Assembly: GCA_037976565.1 (NCBI GenBank)
Contig: CP137675.1
Span: 10,682,534-10,746,533 of the forward strand
Source: Mesocentrotus franciscanus
Lineage: Eukaryota > Echinodermata > Echinoidea > Camarodonta > Strongylocentrotidae
Length of the DNA: 64,000 bases
Direction: 5' to 3'
Positions 10,381-21,645 of this stretch are shown here, piece after piece. The notes beneath the pieces were generated by a model, which ran no database searches, was not told where the DNA came from, and worked only from the letters and a program-made list of their open reading frames with translations. Position 1 is the stretch's first letter. Each line of letters starts with the position of its first letter. The position numbers and the translations under genes are program-made.

Positions 10381-13300
10381 GTAAATATCATAAATTTTCT
10401 TCTTATTCTTATATTTTAAGTCAGTTTTCTGTTAAATGTTGAAAATCTTAGTTTTGGAAGGAAGGCTCCAGCTGCTGTAAATTTAAGACCAGGAAGTAGA
10501 AAATTTGGTGGGCATATTATTTTGTTGTTCTGAACTTTGCAAGTGTTTTTGACTTGCAAAGTTACATAACACAAAAATTCTGGAATTATAGCTACCACAA
10601 CACAGATTTTTGCAGTTCGCTAAAGTCTGTTGTGAAAATAGCATTCGTTTACGAATTTGCGATAGTTTCATTACATTGCAAAAATTGATTGATCTAAAGC
10701 ACTCTTTGACTCTATGATGAGCAATTTGCAGTAGTCTAAAGGAATATAACATCTCTTTTCTTTATAACTTTGTATGCAAATCAATTGCTGAAGTATTCCG
10801 GATTAAAAGATTATGAAATGAAAACCTGTTGTGATATTGTTGTGCTTTCTAACCTTCTTTAGCATGACGTCAATAAATACTGTGTTATCTTGTGCTTAAC
10901 AGAGTAATATTTTGAATATATGAAGTCCAACTTTATTTATCACTAGTATAGTTGTCTGTAGTTCCATCAACTGATAGAGATGATATACCATATTAATTTT
11001 TTTTAATAGGGACTATGTGATATTTCCCCTCCTATGTAATTAATCAAAGGATATTGTTCCAATCGTACAGCAATACAATTTTGTTATATTATGTAAGAGC
11101 TGCAGTTGATTATCAGAATAAATATGCTCTCAGGCATTATTGTTAATAACATATTTTCTTCTGATTAAAGATAAAGTTGAGTTCTGGTCAGTAGTCATGC
11201 GATTGCATTGTGAAAGAATTGGTGTGGAATCGATCAGAAAAGGTTGATCATCTAGCATATAAGTATTGGTGTGTACTGCAAGGTTCTGGAATCATCAAAA
11301 TGATAAGAAATTTGGCCCAGTCTTGGTAAAGTTACAAGCACTGTACACAGAAAGATGTATTTGGGACTACACAAACATGTGGCATAAAAATCTGTCCCGA
11401 TTTCTATCCTGTTACATGCCATATCTAGAATATTAAGGCATTTGAAGAGCCATGCTTTTCAGGGAACATTTTTTATCTGATGTTCTTCCACACTTGAATA
11501 ATAACAATGATAACGCTCACAAATTATTTTTCACCTCTTCCCAGAACTTGACCTTCTCTTTAATCCACACATATATCCTGTATTGTTTCTTCTCATCCAT
11601 ACAGTGCTGCATCCCAGGTTGTCCTCAACGACGAGTCCTTTGCCGAGAGCGATTTCACCGTGGTCAGCGGCCAGCTGAAGGTCCAGTGGGATCGCATCTC
11701 ACCGGCCAGCAACGTGACCCATGCCGTCATCCTCCAGCCTCTCAAGAACGGTTTTTACAACGTCACACACGCCACCGTTACCTATGTCCCATCGGAAGGA
11801 TCAGAAGCTAGGGTATGTCTTGGGGCCGTTAGAATAACGATTAAAGTTTTGGTTAGGTATCTCTATCCACTTGCATCTTTGATCATTGAAACTTGCTTAT
11901 CTGTTGTAATGAGTATATTGTAAAGAGAAAACAAAGTGGGAAATGGCCATGTCATTTTTCTGTACATCTATTTCTATGTTCATGACATACCATTGACTTT
12001 CATAGTGCTTGCATACTTTTTAAAAGAAACTAATGTCCCTGAAAGTCTATGTGTACATGTATAAATAATAATAATAATAATAATACTCAGTTTTTATATA
12101 GCGCTTATTACAATCACTAAGCGCTTCCAAACTTGAAATTATTACCCCGGCTTTAGCTGTACTGCCATTACGGCGCTCTAGCATTTCAAAGAATTAATTC
12201 CTGCCAGGTACCCATTTACATCACCTGCGTTGAGTGTGGCAAATGTAGATCAATGTCTTGCCAAAGGGCATTAGTGCGCGGCGGGGACCTTGTGATCGAC
12301 AGTCCGGCGACTTAACCACTCGACCACAGCACCTCTACTAGGTGTATATAATTAGTGTATATAATTGTAAGTTTGTAACATATGCAGTTTGTTAGGAAAG
12401 ATAACATTCCTCATAATTGTATTTAGGCATTGTGTAAGGAATAAGGATCCAACTGGGAGTGCTTGATCATTGTCTGTTTGTTGAAAACACTAGCCTTTTT
12501 TAGCTTGATTTGTTTGCATAATGGACTGATTTATTTTGTTTTGGTCTCGAGCAAGAAATCATAGTTTCAATACTCATGTCCCTGCAGTGTTTGTAAGAAA
12601 TAGCAATAAGAAGCAGTACTGACCACCATATAACACTAATCTCTATGTATTTATCTCTCATCAGACTGGTTATACAAGTGCTCCAGGAAAAGCCGGTGTT
12701 GTAGCAGTAAAAGATTATGATAGGAGATTCTCCCCACATTATGTAAGTATTCCATTCTGTCTTTACATTCAGTTAAAAAAATCAACCCCTTGAGAATCAC
12801 ATGTCAGAGCCAAGAAAACATCTTGTACAACAGGTTTTGAGTAGAAAGCATTTCAAACACATGCAAAGAATTTGTCACAATTTTCTTTTTGCCCTCGCTT
12901 CTCTACTTCCTGTCACAGGGCTGATCAATTTGTTGTTGTCTTTTTGTCCCAAAAATAATGTACAGTGGATTTAAACTGTGCTTAAGATCACATGCTTAGG
13001 TTAGGCTAGCACATAAAATCCAAAACAGAACATCCTGCTCATTCAGTGTTGGTGATTAGAAGGATTATACTTTTCACATGAACCTGGCCTGGGGGTTTTT
13101 CATAAAGCTGTTCGTAAAGTTACGCATGATTTTACGAATGACTTAAATATGAAAAGCCAAATGGGATGCTCAATCATTTTTAACTGCTTCAACTAAAGTT
13201 GAACTGTGCAGATATAGATTAACATTCTTATTATAACAAACATTTTCAATGCAAAGTATATTTTTGGCCATAATTTAATTGAGGTTATTGGAAATATAGT

Positions 13301-14243
13301 CGCACTTTGTTAAAACATCAGGAAAAACTTTGGGCATCCTATCTGGCACTTCATATTCAAGTCGTTCGTAAAGTCGTGCGTAACTTTACGAACAGCTTTA
13401 TGAAACACCCCCAGGGCTGACACGCTGTTATCATTTATATTTTTCTCTATTACATAACATGATAATTGGTGAAAGTCTTTTCTTGAGTTATGCTTTGAAT
13501 ACAAAAAAGAGAAGTTGTGCTCTTCAATTTGTTTTGGTCAACTATTGCAAGATAGTACAAATGTGTACCATCAAACACTTAAAACATTACTATTATGGAT
13601 ATAACAATTACACTAAAGGTTGGGTAATCAAGTATTATGGGTTTTGACTTCTTGTAAAAGGTATTTGGGGGTGGATAAATTTCATGTATAGTATTGTCTT
13701 GAAGGAAACAAATTACATAAAAAATGAATTCCTTTCAAAAGATTGTGCTTTTACATATTGTTGACTGATCCAAAGTTCCAAACCGACCTACTGCATGACA
13801 AACATTTCAGAATTATTTGAAGCAAATTCCTCTCAAAATGCAGTTTCATCACGAGAACTGAAGTTTAAATTTAATGTTGTTGTGTGTTGTTTTCTTTATT
13901 TTGTACAATATTACATTTACAGCTAATAAATAGCACAGTAAGAAGAGGCAATCATGTATTTCCATAGTTAGTCATATCAATATGATTTGATATCATATAT
14001 GTTGTATTTTGACAACTTTCGGCTCGGTTTAGATATCAAAATGATAAAGACAAATCTAATCCAATATTAGAGGCCTAGAATTCTAGTTGTGATGTATTAA
14101 TATTGTTCTGTTTATTTATTTTACAGATGGATTGGGCTGCATTTGCTGTTATGACCATCGCTCCCATAGGCATTCCATTCCTCCTCTGGTTCCGAAGCAA
14201 GTCAAAATATGAGGCTCTTTCATTGAAGACCAAGAAACATTAA
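10223..14243 (+). CDS. SSR2: Translocon-associated protein subunit beta (signal sequence receptor beta), complete, 4 coding exons
   Basis: Coding exons 10223-10380, 11605-11812, 12665-12742 and 14127-14243 join with intact GT/AG borders into 186 codons (vertebrate TRAP-beta about 183). TRAP-beta is a single-pass ER membrane protein of the TRAP complex, which sits beside Sec61 and helps translocate nascent chains. Visible: signal peptide 1-18 ([18 protein letters not shown]), lumenal family motifs [35 protein letters not shown], two N-glycosylation sequons (N89-V-T, N105-V-T), a transmembrane segment at about 150-170 and a basic cytosolic tail ending KTKKH, which fits a dilysine ER-retrieval signal. 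The start is the ATG at 10223: it follows a strong acceptor (TTTTCTCTCCAG), so an upstream in-frame ATG at 10199 is intronic. Introns are 1.2, 0.85 and 1.4 kb and hold MITEs and a SINE. Confidence 0.96.
11165..11563 (+). mobile_element. TTAA-flanked MITE, family A, copy A2, in SSR2 intron 1
   Basis: Starts TTAAAGATAAAGTTGAG and ends with the imperfect inverse CTTGACCTTCTCTTTAA. About 90% alike to A3 in the opposite orientation along its whole length. Its right end is only 41 bp from the exon 2 acceptor. Confidence 0.85.
11605..11812 (+). CDS. SSR2: SSR2 coding exon 2
   Basis: Lumenal beta-rich domain, residues 53-122, with both sequons. Acceptor CATCCATACAG, donor AGG|GTATGT. GC content is clearly higher than in the flanking introns. 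Confidence 0.95.
12065..12336 (-). mobile_element. tRNA-derived SINE (class II tRNA-like head), SSR2 intron 2
   Basis: Read on the minus strand, it starts GAGGTGCTGTGGTCGAGTGG (a Ser/Leu-type A box: GTGGTCGAGTGGTTAAG), continues with a shared body (AATGGGTACCTGGCAGGAAT) and ends in an (ATT)n tail. A second copy lies at 47975-48246. The B box is damaged here. Confidence 0.8.
12665..12742 (+). CDS. SSR2: SSR2 coding exon 3
   Basis: Residues 123-148, ending in the conserved RRFSPHY motif just before the membrane segment. Acceptor TCTCATCAG, donor TAT|GTAAGT; phase 0 at both ends. Confidence 0.95.
13091..13412. mobile_element. MITE with GGGGGTNTTTCATAAAG termini, SSR2 intron 3
   Basis: The left arm GGGGGTTTTTCATAAAGC and the right arm (inverse GGGGGTGTTTCATAAAGC) pair over about 85 bp, including GTTCGTAAAGTTACGCA. 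No ORF. Termini resemble 62047-62338. Confidence 0.8.
14127..14243 (+). CDS. SSR2: SSR2 coding exon 4 (terminal)
   Basis: Residues 149-186: [20 protein letters not shown] (membrane span), then the basic tail ending KTKKH and TAA. Acceptor TTATTTTACAG. Confidence 0.95.
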   Translation: MDWAAFAVMTIAPIGIPFLLWFRSKSKYEALSLKTKKH

Positions 14244-15215
14244 TGTAACTTAAACCTTATCCCAAAGTTTAATCCTTTATTTAATTTGGAAATCACTACC
14301 ACAAGATCAGGATAATGCTTTATGGATAGAGATCTTCCCTTTCTCACAAATGATAAAGCCGTATGCAATATTTTAGAGGGCCCCATTTTGACTTTATAAA
14401 TTTGTCTTGTTTGACTTGTTGCATGTTAAGATCACATCCTGGTCTTGTGGTAGTGATCTTGATATGTTCCTTGATGAAATTTAAATAGAAGAAAAACAAT
14501 GGATCAGTCACTGATTGTGAATTTAAAAAAAATACATGTTTAACCATGGCTATGTCATGTCAGATCATGTTGTACATTCCTTAGGAAAACACTGATTTTA
14601 TGAGAAGTTACAATCATTGATTGATCCCTGTTTATGATAGCTTTATCATGAGAAATAGTGAAACTGTCCTTGGATTTTAGATTCAGTTGTGAATGCATGC
14701 AATCTTGATCCCATACCCACAAGTAGTGAATTAGATTGATATGATACATTACTGCAAAGGTGGATGTTATTCTTTAGATAATGATGGAGAAATACATAAA
14801 ATGACAAATTTTATCGACCAGAAATTTGTCTTGAGATATTGGAGTTCATTCTTTCAGGCTCATATATGAAGACTGATTTAATTTGAATGTTAATCATGCT
14901 TTTCTTCAAAGAAATTTTGTTAAAAAGGTGCAAATAGAAAACTGTGGGTTTGATAAAATGTTGGTACATTTGATTGCCTCTTCAATTTCATTTCATTACA
15001 AAGATGCAGTATTCTTTCTTCTTTTTTGTGTAGACGTTAGTATAGGTCACAACTTAATTTTTTTTTCTTCTTCTTCTTTCCTTGTTTCTTGTCACTTTTG
15101 TAAGATTTCATGTCTTTGACTTTTGTAAGATTTCATGTCTTTGACTTTTGTAAGATTTCATGTCTTTGACTTTATTCATATTCTGGTATGTGTCTGTGCA
15201 AATTCAGAACAATGC
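14244..15215 (+). other. SSR2 3' untranslated region (probable)
   Basis: AT-rich non-coding sequence after the SSR2 stop and before the first good poly(A) signal. It contains a perfect 25-bp triplication at 15096-15170. ORFs in it are short and lack coding character. Confidence 0.5.
15096..15170 (+). repeat. Perfect 25-bp tandem triplication
   Basis: Three identical copies of a 25-bp unit starting TTTTGTAAGATTTCATG, at 15096, 15121 and 15146. Lack of any mismatch suggests recent origin. Confidence 0.95.
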
Positions 15216-15221
15216 AATAAA
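15216..15221 (+). terminator. Candidate poly(A) signal of SSR2
   Basis: AATAAA within GCAATAAAAG, giving a 3' UTR of about 1 kb. Other distal signals cannot be excluded. Confidence 0.4.
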
Positions 15222-15969
15222 AGAACTGTTCAGCAAAACAGGCATTATGCTGTCTTTGTTCTTGACATAAAAGACATATATTTTCAATTTCTTGTCTATT
15301 TTCTATGGGTATTTGTGGGTTTAGATTTGTATAGACTTTTCGAACAGTCAATATAATATTAGTAAGATGTGTGTCATATTTCATATGTAATCCTCATTTT
15401 TTCCCTCTTGCCTTGCATATATTGGTACATTCTCATGTAGGGAATTGAAGTTAATTCCCTTTTTCGAATTTAATAGCAAAATTTCACAGTATTATTGACA
15501 AGAGATGCATCTATTTGTGTTGGCCTGGCTATAATAATACAGCTTATTTTATGTGAAAACATAGTGTTCTAGACTTGACATTCAAGAGGTAGGAAATTAC
15601 AGGTATAAGGGCCTGTTTTCCCTTGCAGCCAGCCATAAACATAGAACATAGAAAGAATAAGATATTATTTATGTAGGGGTGATAGCATATGTATGAAACA
15701 GACTACATCATGCAGATTTCTTTAAATGATTTGTGTACCTTTACTGTAAATTAAACCAAGTTGGGGTGGGGTAGGGGTCTTTTTGTTGGAGCTGCTTAAT
15801 GTGTTGTCATACATGACTACATGTCGTACTAATTCAAAGTCTTATGTTTGTTGATGTCAATGTCAATCTCAGTCTTGGAGAACATATTTTGTGAATTTAT
15901 AAAAGAAACAAAACACTTTTAAACTTCCTTGAAAACAAAGCTGACCAGTTGTTTTTGTAAAGTCAATAT
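15222..15969. other. Intergenic DNA, nothing recognised
   Basis: AT-rich sequence; no gene, repeat or inverted structure supported. Confidence 0.5.
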
Positions 15970-16637
15970 TCATGGAAGAGAGAATGAATGATAGGAATTT
16001 GTAAGACCATGGAGAGAGAAAGAGAGAGAGAGAGCGCGCGCAAGGCAGGGAAGAGGGTGGTTAATAGGAAGAGAAGAAAGACAGAAACGGCAAAAGGAAA
16101 ACAAAAATTACTGTCTGCAAGGGCGGATACGGAAGTAAACACAGGGATGAAGAACCTATAAAGAAAAATGAGATGGAGCTGAAGGGATGATGGAGAAAGA
16201 AGAGTTAAAAGAAAATGTTTTGAGAGAGAAAGACGTCGAGAGGAAAACAATACACAGTGAGAGAGGGGAGAGGAGTGTCAGACTGAAAGGAAGAGTTCGT
16301 AGAACATTTCGATGAAAATACACTGAAGGTTATCAGCATCGGGAGATGGGACGTAAATATTGAAAGGAAAATGTGAACAAGAAAGTGTGATGAGAGGAGG
16401 AGATTAGAGTGTATTGAACTGGGTAGACGGGATGTTAGTGTGATAGATGAAACATAGTGGGGATAAAGAGGGAAGGGAGGAGAAGAGAGATAGATAAACT
16501 GAGACATAATAAGGAAGAGAGGAGAGAAAAGGGTTGAGAAAGGAGGGTACAAACGGAGCGAGAGTGAATAGAGATATGAGAGATTGGGAGAGGAGGGAGG
16601 GAGGGGGAGAGGTAGAAAGAGAGACGGGGAGAGGGAG

Positions 16638-16673
<36 letters not shown>

Positions 16674-16735
16674 GGAGACGATAAAGAGAGGAGAGGAGAG
16701 AGAGAAATAGAAAGAATCGGGGGTATTTCTTTCTC
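15970..16735. repeat. Long purine-rich (GA/GGA) tract
   Basis: About 760 bp in which the plus strand is dominated by A and G, with pure GA runs at about 16011-16036 and 16637-16670. All minus-strand Leu/Ser/Pro ORFs here are artefacts. Such tracts can form triplex DNA. Confidence 0.9.
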
Positions 16736-16740
16736 TGCAG

Positions 16741-16952
16741 GTGATCGGGAATCATCATCCGCTGTCCTTGGAATCTTCCTCTCTGATCAGACTTTGGACC
16801 TAAATATAAAATTGAAATACGTACGACATGAAATGCGTAAATATGAGTTTGACGTTCGAAAAATTATACATGTAGAAACGAACCCCTCCTATCAGGACTG
16901 GAGCGGGGATATGTATAACACGATCGCTAAGGCTTTCGAAAAATCAAGTTAA
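16741..16952 (+). CDS. Orphan exon-like ORF, unknown product
   Basis: After a pyrimidine-rich acceptor (TTTCTTTCTCTGCAG) a frame stays open for 70 codons to a TAA at 16950-16952. It encodes a charged, non-repetitive peptide (SSAVLGIFLSDQTLDLNIK, then YEFDVRKIIHVE, then NPSYQDWSGDMYNTIAKAFE), with amino-acid usage like a real protein and unlike its neighbours. It could be the last exon of a plus-strand gene, a pseudogene piece or chance. No family recognised, no partner exon seen. The upstream part of the same ORF (16584-16740) is simply the GA tract. Confidence 0.3.
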
Positions 16953-18340
16953 GGCAATATCAGTAGCCTAGTCAGTTACCTTTTGAATGTGCTAACATTA
17001 CAATGCCGTATTACGTCATCCAAACATGATTTATACGGGATACACAATAGGGTATTTAAATTGCTCTCGAGCATGTTGAGTTGCTTTTCAACAGTGTTCA
17101 TGATATTGTTGTATATGAATATAAGAGACACGGTATTGTAAAGATTTTGTTGTAATCCTAAACAATGTTTTTCCCGTTTATGACAATGAATTCTTCATCA
17201 ATTTCAGTTTTGATAAATAACAATGACAACCAAATTCCTCCTTTAGTGATACGCCTCACAATGAAACATAAATAGCTCAGTAGCTTACTATAGGCATTCG
17301 TTATTTAATATTGTCTACAAGCCTTCTCACTTTTAAAATTTGTTTACGTCCTTACGTGACCAATCCGGGCTGTTTACGTTACTTCCATCTCGTGATTTAA
17401 TTTTCTTGATTCTTACTTAGATTCTAATTAAGGAAGATTACATCGGAAGTAACACATCGATACCAATATTTTAATAGGTCTTAACGGCCGATCCAATTCC
17501 TTTCTGTCAGTAATTAGTTTATAACGTATAACCACAAAATAAGTTGATAAAGTAACGATGTTTTTAATTAAATTTTAATACAATTGCCATACCCGTGACC
17601 CTATTTTCCCTGGGCTTTTTCTTTTCTTTCAAAGATAAATGGTTAGGACTTGGGTTTCGTTTCAATTTAACTCACTTTTCCCTACTTTACCCTACCAAAA
17701 TATGAAATGTTTGCTTTTTTATTAATATACTCATTAACACGTTGCAACTCTTTTTGTACACGAAATTCGTGTTATTATAATGGACTCGTAGTATAATGGT
17801 AAGAGTATCTTTACTGGTTTATCTGACATCCGTAAATAAATGCTTTGTAATATTAAGCCTATAAAGGAATACTATAGGGGCTTTTAGTAAGCCTCTATTA
17901 AGTTATCTGTGAGGTTTGAATTTTCCTCGCCAGATTTCTATAATTTATGCGATTGAATGCCCCCAAAATGTGCTGGGAATTCAATTTTTCCGAATTATTA
18001 TTGCAATAGTTTAAAATATTTTTACATACATTATTATTTTGACATGCATGGGTTACAAATAAAAAAAGAAAGAAATATGGTTCATGTCTTTTTTGTTATT
18101 CATTCAGACTATAAATTCTAATTCATAACATGATTCTTACAAGATCCATCAATCGAATTATAAGTGTGTACTTTTTTGGTGGTGTAGAGTGGGTGCATTC
18201 AGGGAGGGGAGGTGGGTGCCATACATTAGTAGGCTCGAGCACTGCTCTTGCAAGGTAGACGAAATGTAGTCCGACAGGTCCGCGAATTATTACGCTACAT
18301 TTTTCTATTTTCTAATGTTCTTTTTATATCCACCATCACT
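16953..18340. other. Intergenic DNA, nothing recognised
   Basis: No gene supported. At about 17784 a sequence like a tRNA A box (TAGTATAATGGTAAGAGTAT) occurs, but no B box at the right distance. Confidence 0.5.
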
Positions 18341-18341
18341 T

Positions 18342-18343
<2 letters not shown>

Positions 18344-18385
<42 letters not shown>

Positions 18386-18437
18386 CCTCTGTCTCTCTGT
18401 CTCTCTGTCTGTATGTCTGTCTCTCTCTCTCTCTCTT
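18344..18437. repeat. (CT)n microsatellite with CTGT variants
   Basis: CT runs with interspersed TGTCTGT; the Leu/Ser ORF over it is an artefact. Confidence 0.9.
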
Positions 18438-18829
18438 CAGTCTAATTGTTAGCTATTCGCTGAGGGGATGGTTATTATGCTTCTGTTGCTCCGCGTCTCT
18501 CTAATTGCTATACGCTATGACAAGTCATGTAGTTGGGAATTAGAGCCAAACGACGATGTTTAATTTTGTTCCCAGATAATTTCATAACATGGGCCTATAG
18601 ACCTAAATGGCATGTATATGAAACAAGAAGGGCTAGCCCACTGACGGTTTGGTTTTAGCATGATTATCAGAAATGTCAGAATATCAGAATTTCAAATAAA
18701 AAATGTATCTTGAACACACATCTGGCATCAGTTATGGATTGTAGTGCACACTGAATTTTTCATTTTCAGTGAAAACGCACGAGATATAGATAACATAGAG
18801 TAGAGTGAAACAGAACGAATTAATCGGAG
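18438..18829. other. Intergenic DNA, nothing recognised
   Basis: No gene or repeat seen. Confidence 0.5.
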
Positions 18830-19112
18830 ATGAGGAGGAGGAGGAGGAGGAGGAGGAGGAGGAGGAGGAAAAGAAGAAGGAAAAAAAAGAAGAAGAAGAA
18901 CGAGGACAAGAAGAAGAAGGAGAAGAAACAAACAAAAAGAAGGAGAAGAAAGAGGAGGAGGAGGTGGAGGAGGAGGAGGAGGTGGAGAAGGAGGAAGATG
19001 AGGAGGGGGATGAGGTGAGGGAAAAGAAGGAGAGGAAGGAGAGGAAGGAGGAGTAGGAGTAGGAGTAGGAGGAGGAGGAGGAGGAGGAGGAGGAAGAGGA
19101 GGAGGAGAGAAT
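18830..19112. repeat. GGA/GAA polypurine tract
   Basis: About 280 bp of GGA, GAA and GGT triplets on the plus strand. Frames read as poly-Glu, poly-Arg or poly-Ser and are not genes. Confidence 0.95.
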
Positions 19113-19219
19113 AGATACGTAAACAGTTACTGTAATTACTAGAAAATAACCATATTTTTTACAATTAGATGTTGTCAAATCTCGAGATTCCGTCTTTTCC
19201 GTATATAAATACACACATG

Positions 19220-20279
19220 CAGGAGCGGCGATCCCGGGGACGGGGGACACGTCCCCTCAATTTTTGGGGGATCGTCCCCCCCTGAAAATTTGAAAAAGTG
19301 CCAAAAAAAATGTATAGCAAATACTGACTAAAGGCTTCAACACACTTTTAGGCTCTGGAGGGCCCAAGAGTGCAGCGTTTAGACAAATAAAAATGCAAAA
19401 TTCTTTTCACTCGGTAGCTACGCTCCCTCGCATAATATCCTTCAAAATGTACAAGTAAATACCGAGAAAAGTGAAGTGTGAAAAAAGTACATTGCTTTTT
19501 ATACTAAAGTTTGGCTAAGGAATGTATTTTTTTAATACAACAAAACTTCAAACACCTGTGAGGGGTAGTCACTTCCGTCACCTTCACCCCTCTCGTTCAC
19601 TATGCTCCCTCGCACTTGCGTACTGATGGGGGGGGGGGGCTTAGGGCATTTCCCAAATAAAATTCAAACGTTGTTTATTTCTAATTCGATACCAGTGATT
19701 TACAAATGTTGCTGAAATGGAATGATTTCCCTGAGCTTCCGGGGCTCCGCCCCCTGGACCCCACCAGGGCCCTAAGGCGGCCCCTGGATGCTCATCTGAT
19801 CGTATTTAATGCCTAAAATCCCTGAGCTTCTGGGGCTCCACACCCTGGACCCCACTCAAATTAGTTACCTGCATGCCAGTGTCACAAATAAGGTATCAAA
19901 ATTATGCTCATCTGACCGTAATAAAATGCCTAAAACCCCTGAACTTCCGCGGGCTCCGCCCTGGATGCTCATCACACCTTAATTAAATGCCTAAAACCCT
20001 GAGCTTCATGGGGCTCAGCCCTTGACCCCCGCCGGGGTTTGCCCCTGACCCCACGTCAATTTACGCTCCACTTGCTTCGCTAGCTTTGCTCTACCTGATC
20101 GTAAATACTTTAGCCCCCCACTTTGAAAAACGTTTCGCGGGGCCTGCATGTAACATGTAAGAGTGGTGGTGATGCGGTTTTTTCTGCCGCCCCCCCCCCA
20201 CGTTTTTGCTCATTACGCCACTGCTCCCTCGTCCCTCGCATTTCGTCCCCCCTGTCATGAAAAGAAATCGCCGCCCCTG
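19220..20279. mobile_element. hAT-like non-autonomous element, 1.06 kb, with 8-bp target duplication
   Basis: Ends CAGGAGCGGCGAT and ATCGCCGCCCCTG are inverted copies with a single mismatch in 13. They are flanked by identical 8-bp duplications CACACATG (19212-19219 and 20280-20287), the hallmark of hAT-type insertion. Inside, four imperfect tandem units contain CTTCCGGGGCTCCGCCC and CTCATCTGATCGTA. No transposase frame. A GC-rich island in AT-rich DNA. Confidence 0.85.
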
Positions 20280-20523
20280 CACACATGTAAACGTATTTTT
20301 TAAAAAAAATCAAGAATAAAGAAGATGACTGGATAGCTCTATTCAGAGATGAAGATAAATTGACTACTTTCTTCATAAATAGAGGACCACCATGATCAGT
20401 CGTTTTGGTTGATATGACAACACGGTTTATCGATCATGCACAAAAGTTGAAATTTTAAGCCTATCATACTCTGCCTATAAACATTACCAGTGTATTCCTA
20501 GTGGACCAGCTAAATTACATAAC

Positions 20524-21447
20524 TTAAAGGTACTATGTCCCATTTGCAGGCCAAAAAAATGAAAAGGTTAAATTCCAACGGCATTTGAAAAACAATACTA
20601 ATTTAGAACTTCTCTCAAAACGAAATGGCTTGAAAATGGCTTTTAGTGGGAAAATAACGACAATTAGTTGTCGAAGCGACTTAAAGAGAAAGTTGAGTTC
20701 TGGGAAGAGGTGAAAAATAATTTGTGAGCGTAATCATCGTTATTATACAAATGTAGAAGAACATCAGATTAAAAATGTTCCCCGAAAAGCATGGCTCTTC
20801 AAATGCCTTAATATTCTAAATATTGCATGTAACAGCATAAAAATCGGGACGGATTTTTATGCCACATGTTCGTGTAGTCCCATATACATCTTTCGGTGTA
20901 CAGTGGTTGTAATTTTACCAAGACTGGGCCAAATTTCTTATCATTTTGATGATTCCCGAACCTTGCAGTACACACCAATACTTATATGCTAGATGGTCAA
21001 CCTTTTCTGATCGATTCCACACTGTTTCTTTCACAATGCAATCGCATGACCAGAACTCAACTTTATCTTTAACTGATTGCAATCACCTAAGTAATAGTCT
21101 GATTTCAGACCCTTTTACCGAATGGTCGTATGTTTTGTGCTGCACAAAGATTCAATCAGTTTAATTTTGGCCATTAAAGTAGTGGGTTATTGATGTAGAC
21201 AAATGCTCATGTACCTGTTACAGCTCATTTTATGTACGTTATTACCAAAGATAAAAGATGTCAGTCAGTCACTCAATAGTGTCTGACAGTGAAGTCTAGA
21301 AGGTAAATGGGTTTCCTTGCATAATTTGAATACTAGGACACTTGCCCGCATTAAATTTCACAGATAGGACATACATGACATATTCATAATTCCTGCAAAG
21401 ATCTACAGAATTTGACGTTAGCTGCAAAAGGGACACAGTATCTTTAA
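20524..21447 (+). mobile_element. TTAA-flanked MITE, family B, copy B1, split by a family A MITE
   Basis: Starts TTAAAGGTACTATGTCCC and ends with the inverse GGGACACAGTATCTTTAA. Without the A3 insertion it is about 536 bp, matching copy B2 (39917-40456, opposite orientation, 540 bp) along its length. The TTAAAGG terminus fits T2/Kolobok-type MITEs. Confidence 0.9.
20681..21072 (-). mobile_element. TTAA-flanked MITE, family A, copy A3, nested in B1
   Basis: Bounded by TTAA on each side; TIRs AGAGAAAGTTGAGTTCTGG and the inverse of AGATAAAGTTGAGTTCTGG. Same sequence as A2, inverted. Its removal with one TTAA restores continuity of family B. Confidence 0.92.
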
Positions 21448-21555
21448 TGAAACGAAATAAGCCATAAGCAAACAAAAACCAATGTTATTTTTAATTATTA
21501 CTTTGTCATCACCAGAATGTGTCCATGTCTTGTATCCTATTTCTGATAATTGTAA

Positions 21556-21645
21556 ACTATAATAATAGTAACAGTCTATATATTGTATATTGCTTATAAT
21601 ACTAAGTGTCTAAGCGCTATACATTGTAATTATTATTACCCCGGT
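21556..21645 (-). mobile_element. Tail fragment of the class II tRNA-like SINE
   Basis: Shares AAGCGCT and ATTATTACCCCGG with the body and tail of the copies at 12065 and 47975; head missing. Confidence 0.5.

Noticed and set aside
16205..16758. Several overlapping minus-strand ORFs rich in Leu, Ser and Pro
   Set aside because: Products of the purine-rich tract, open in many frames at once.
17784..17935. Possible tRNA gene (A box-like TAGTATAATGGTAAGAG, B box-like GGTTTGAATTTTCC)
   Set aside because: The two boxes are about 110 bp apart, the B box is poor and no acceptor stem forms; at most a decayed SINE.
20091..20376. Two minus-strand ORFs near the right end of the hAT-like element
   Set aside because: They run across its C-rich end and terminal repeat; not a transposase.
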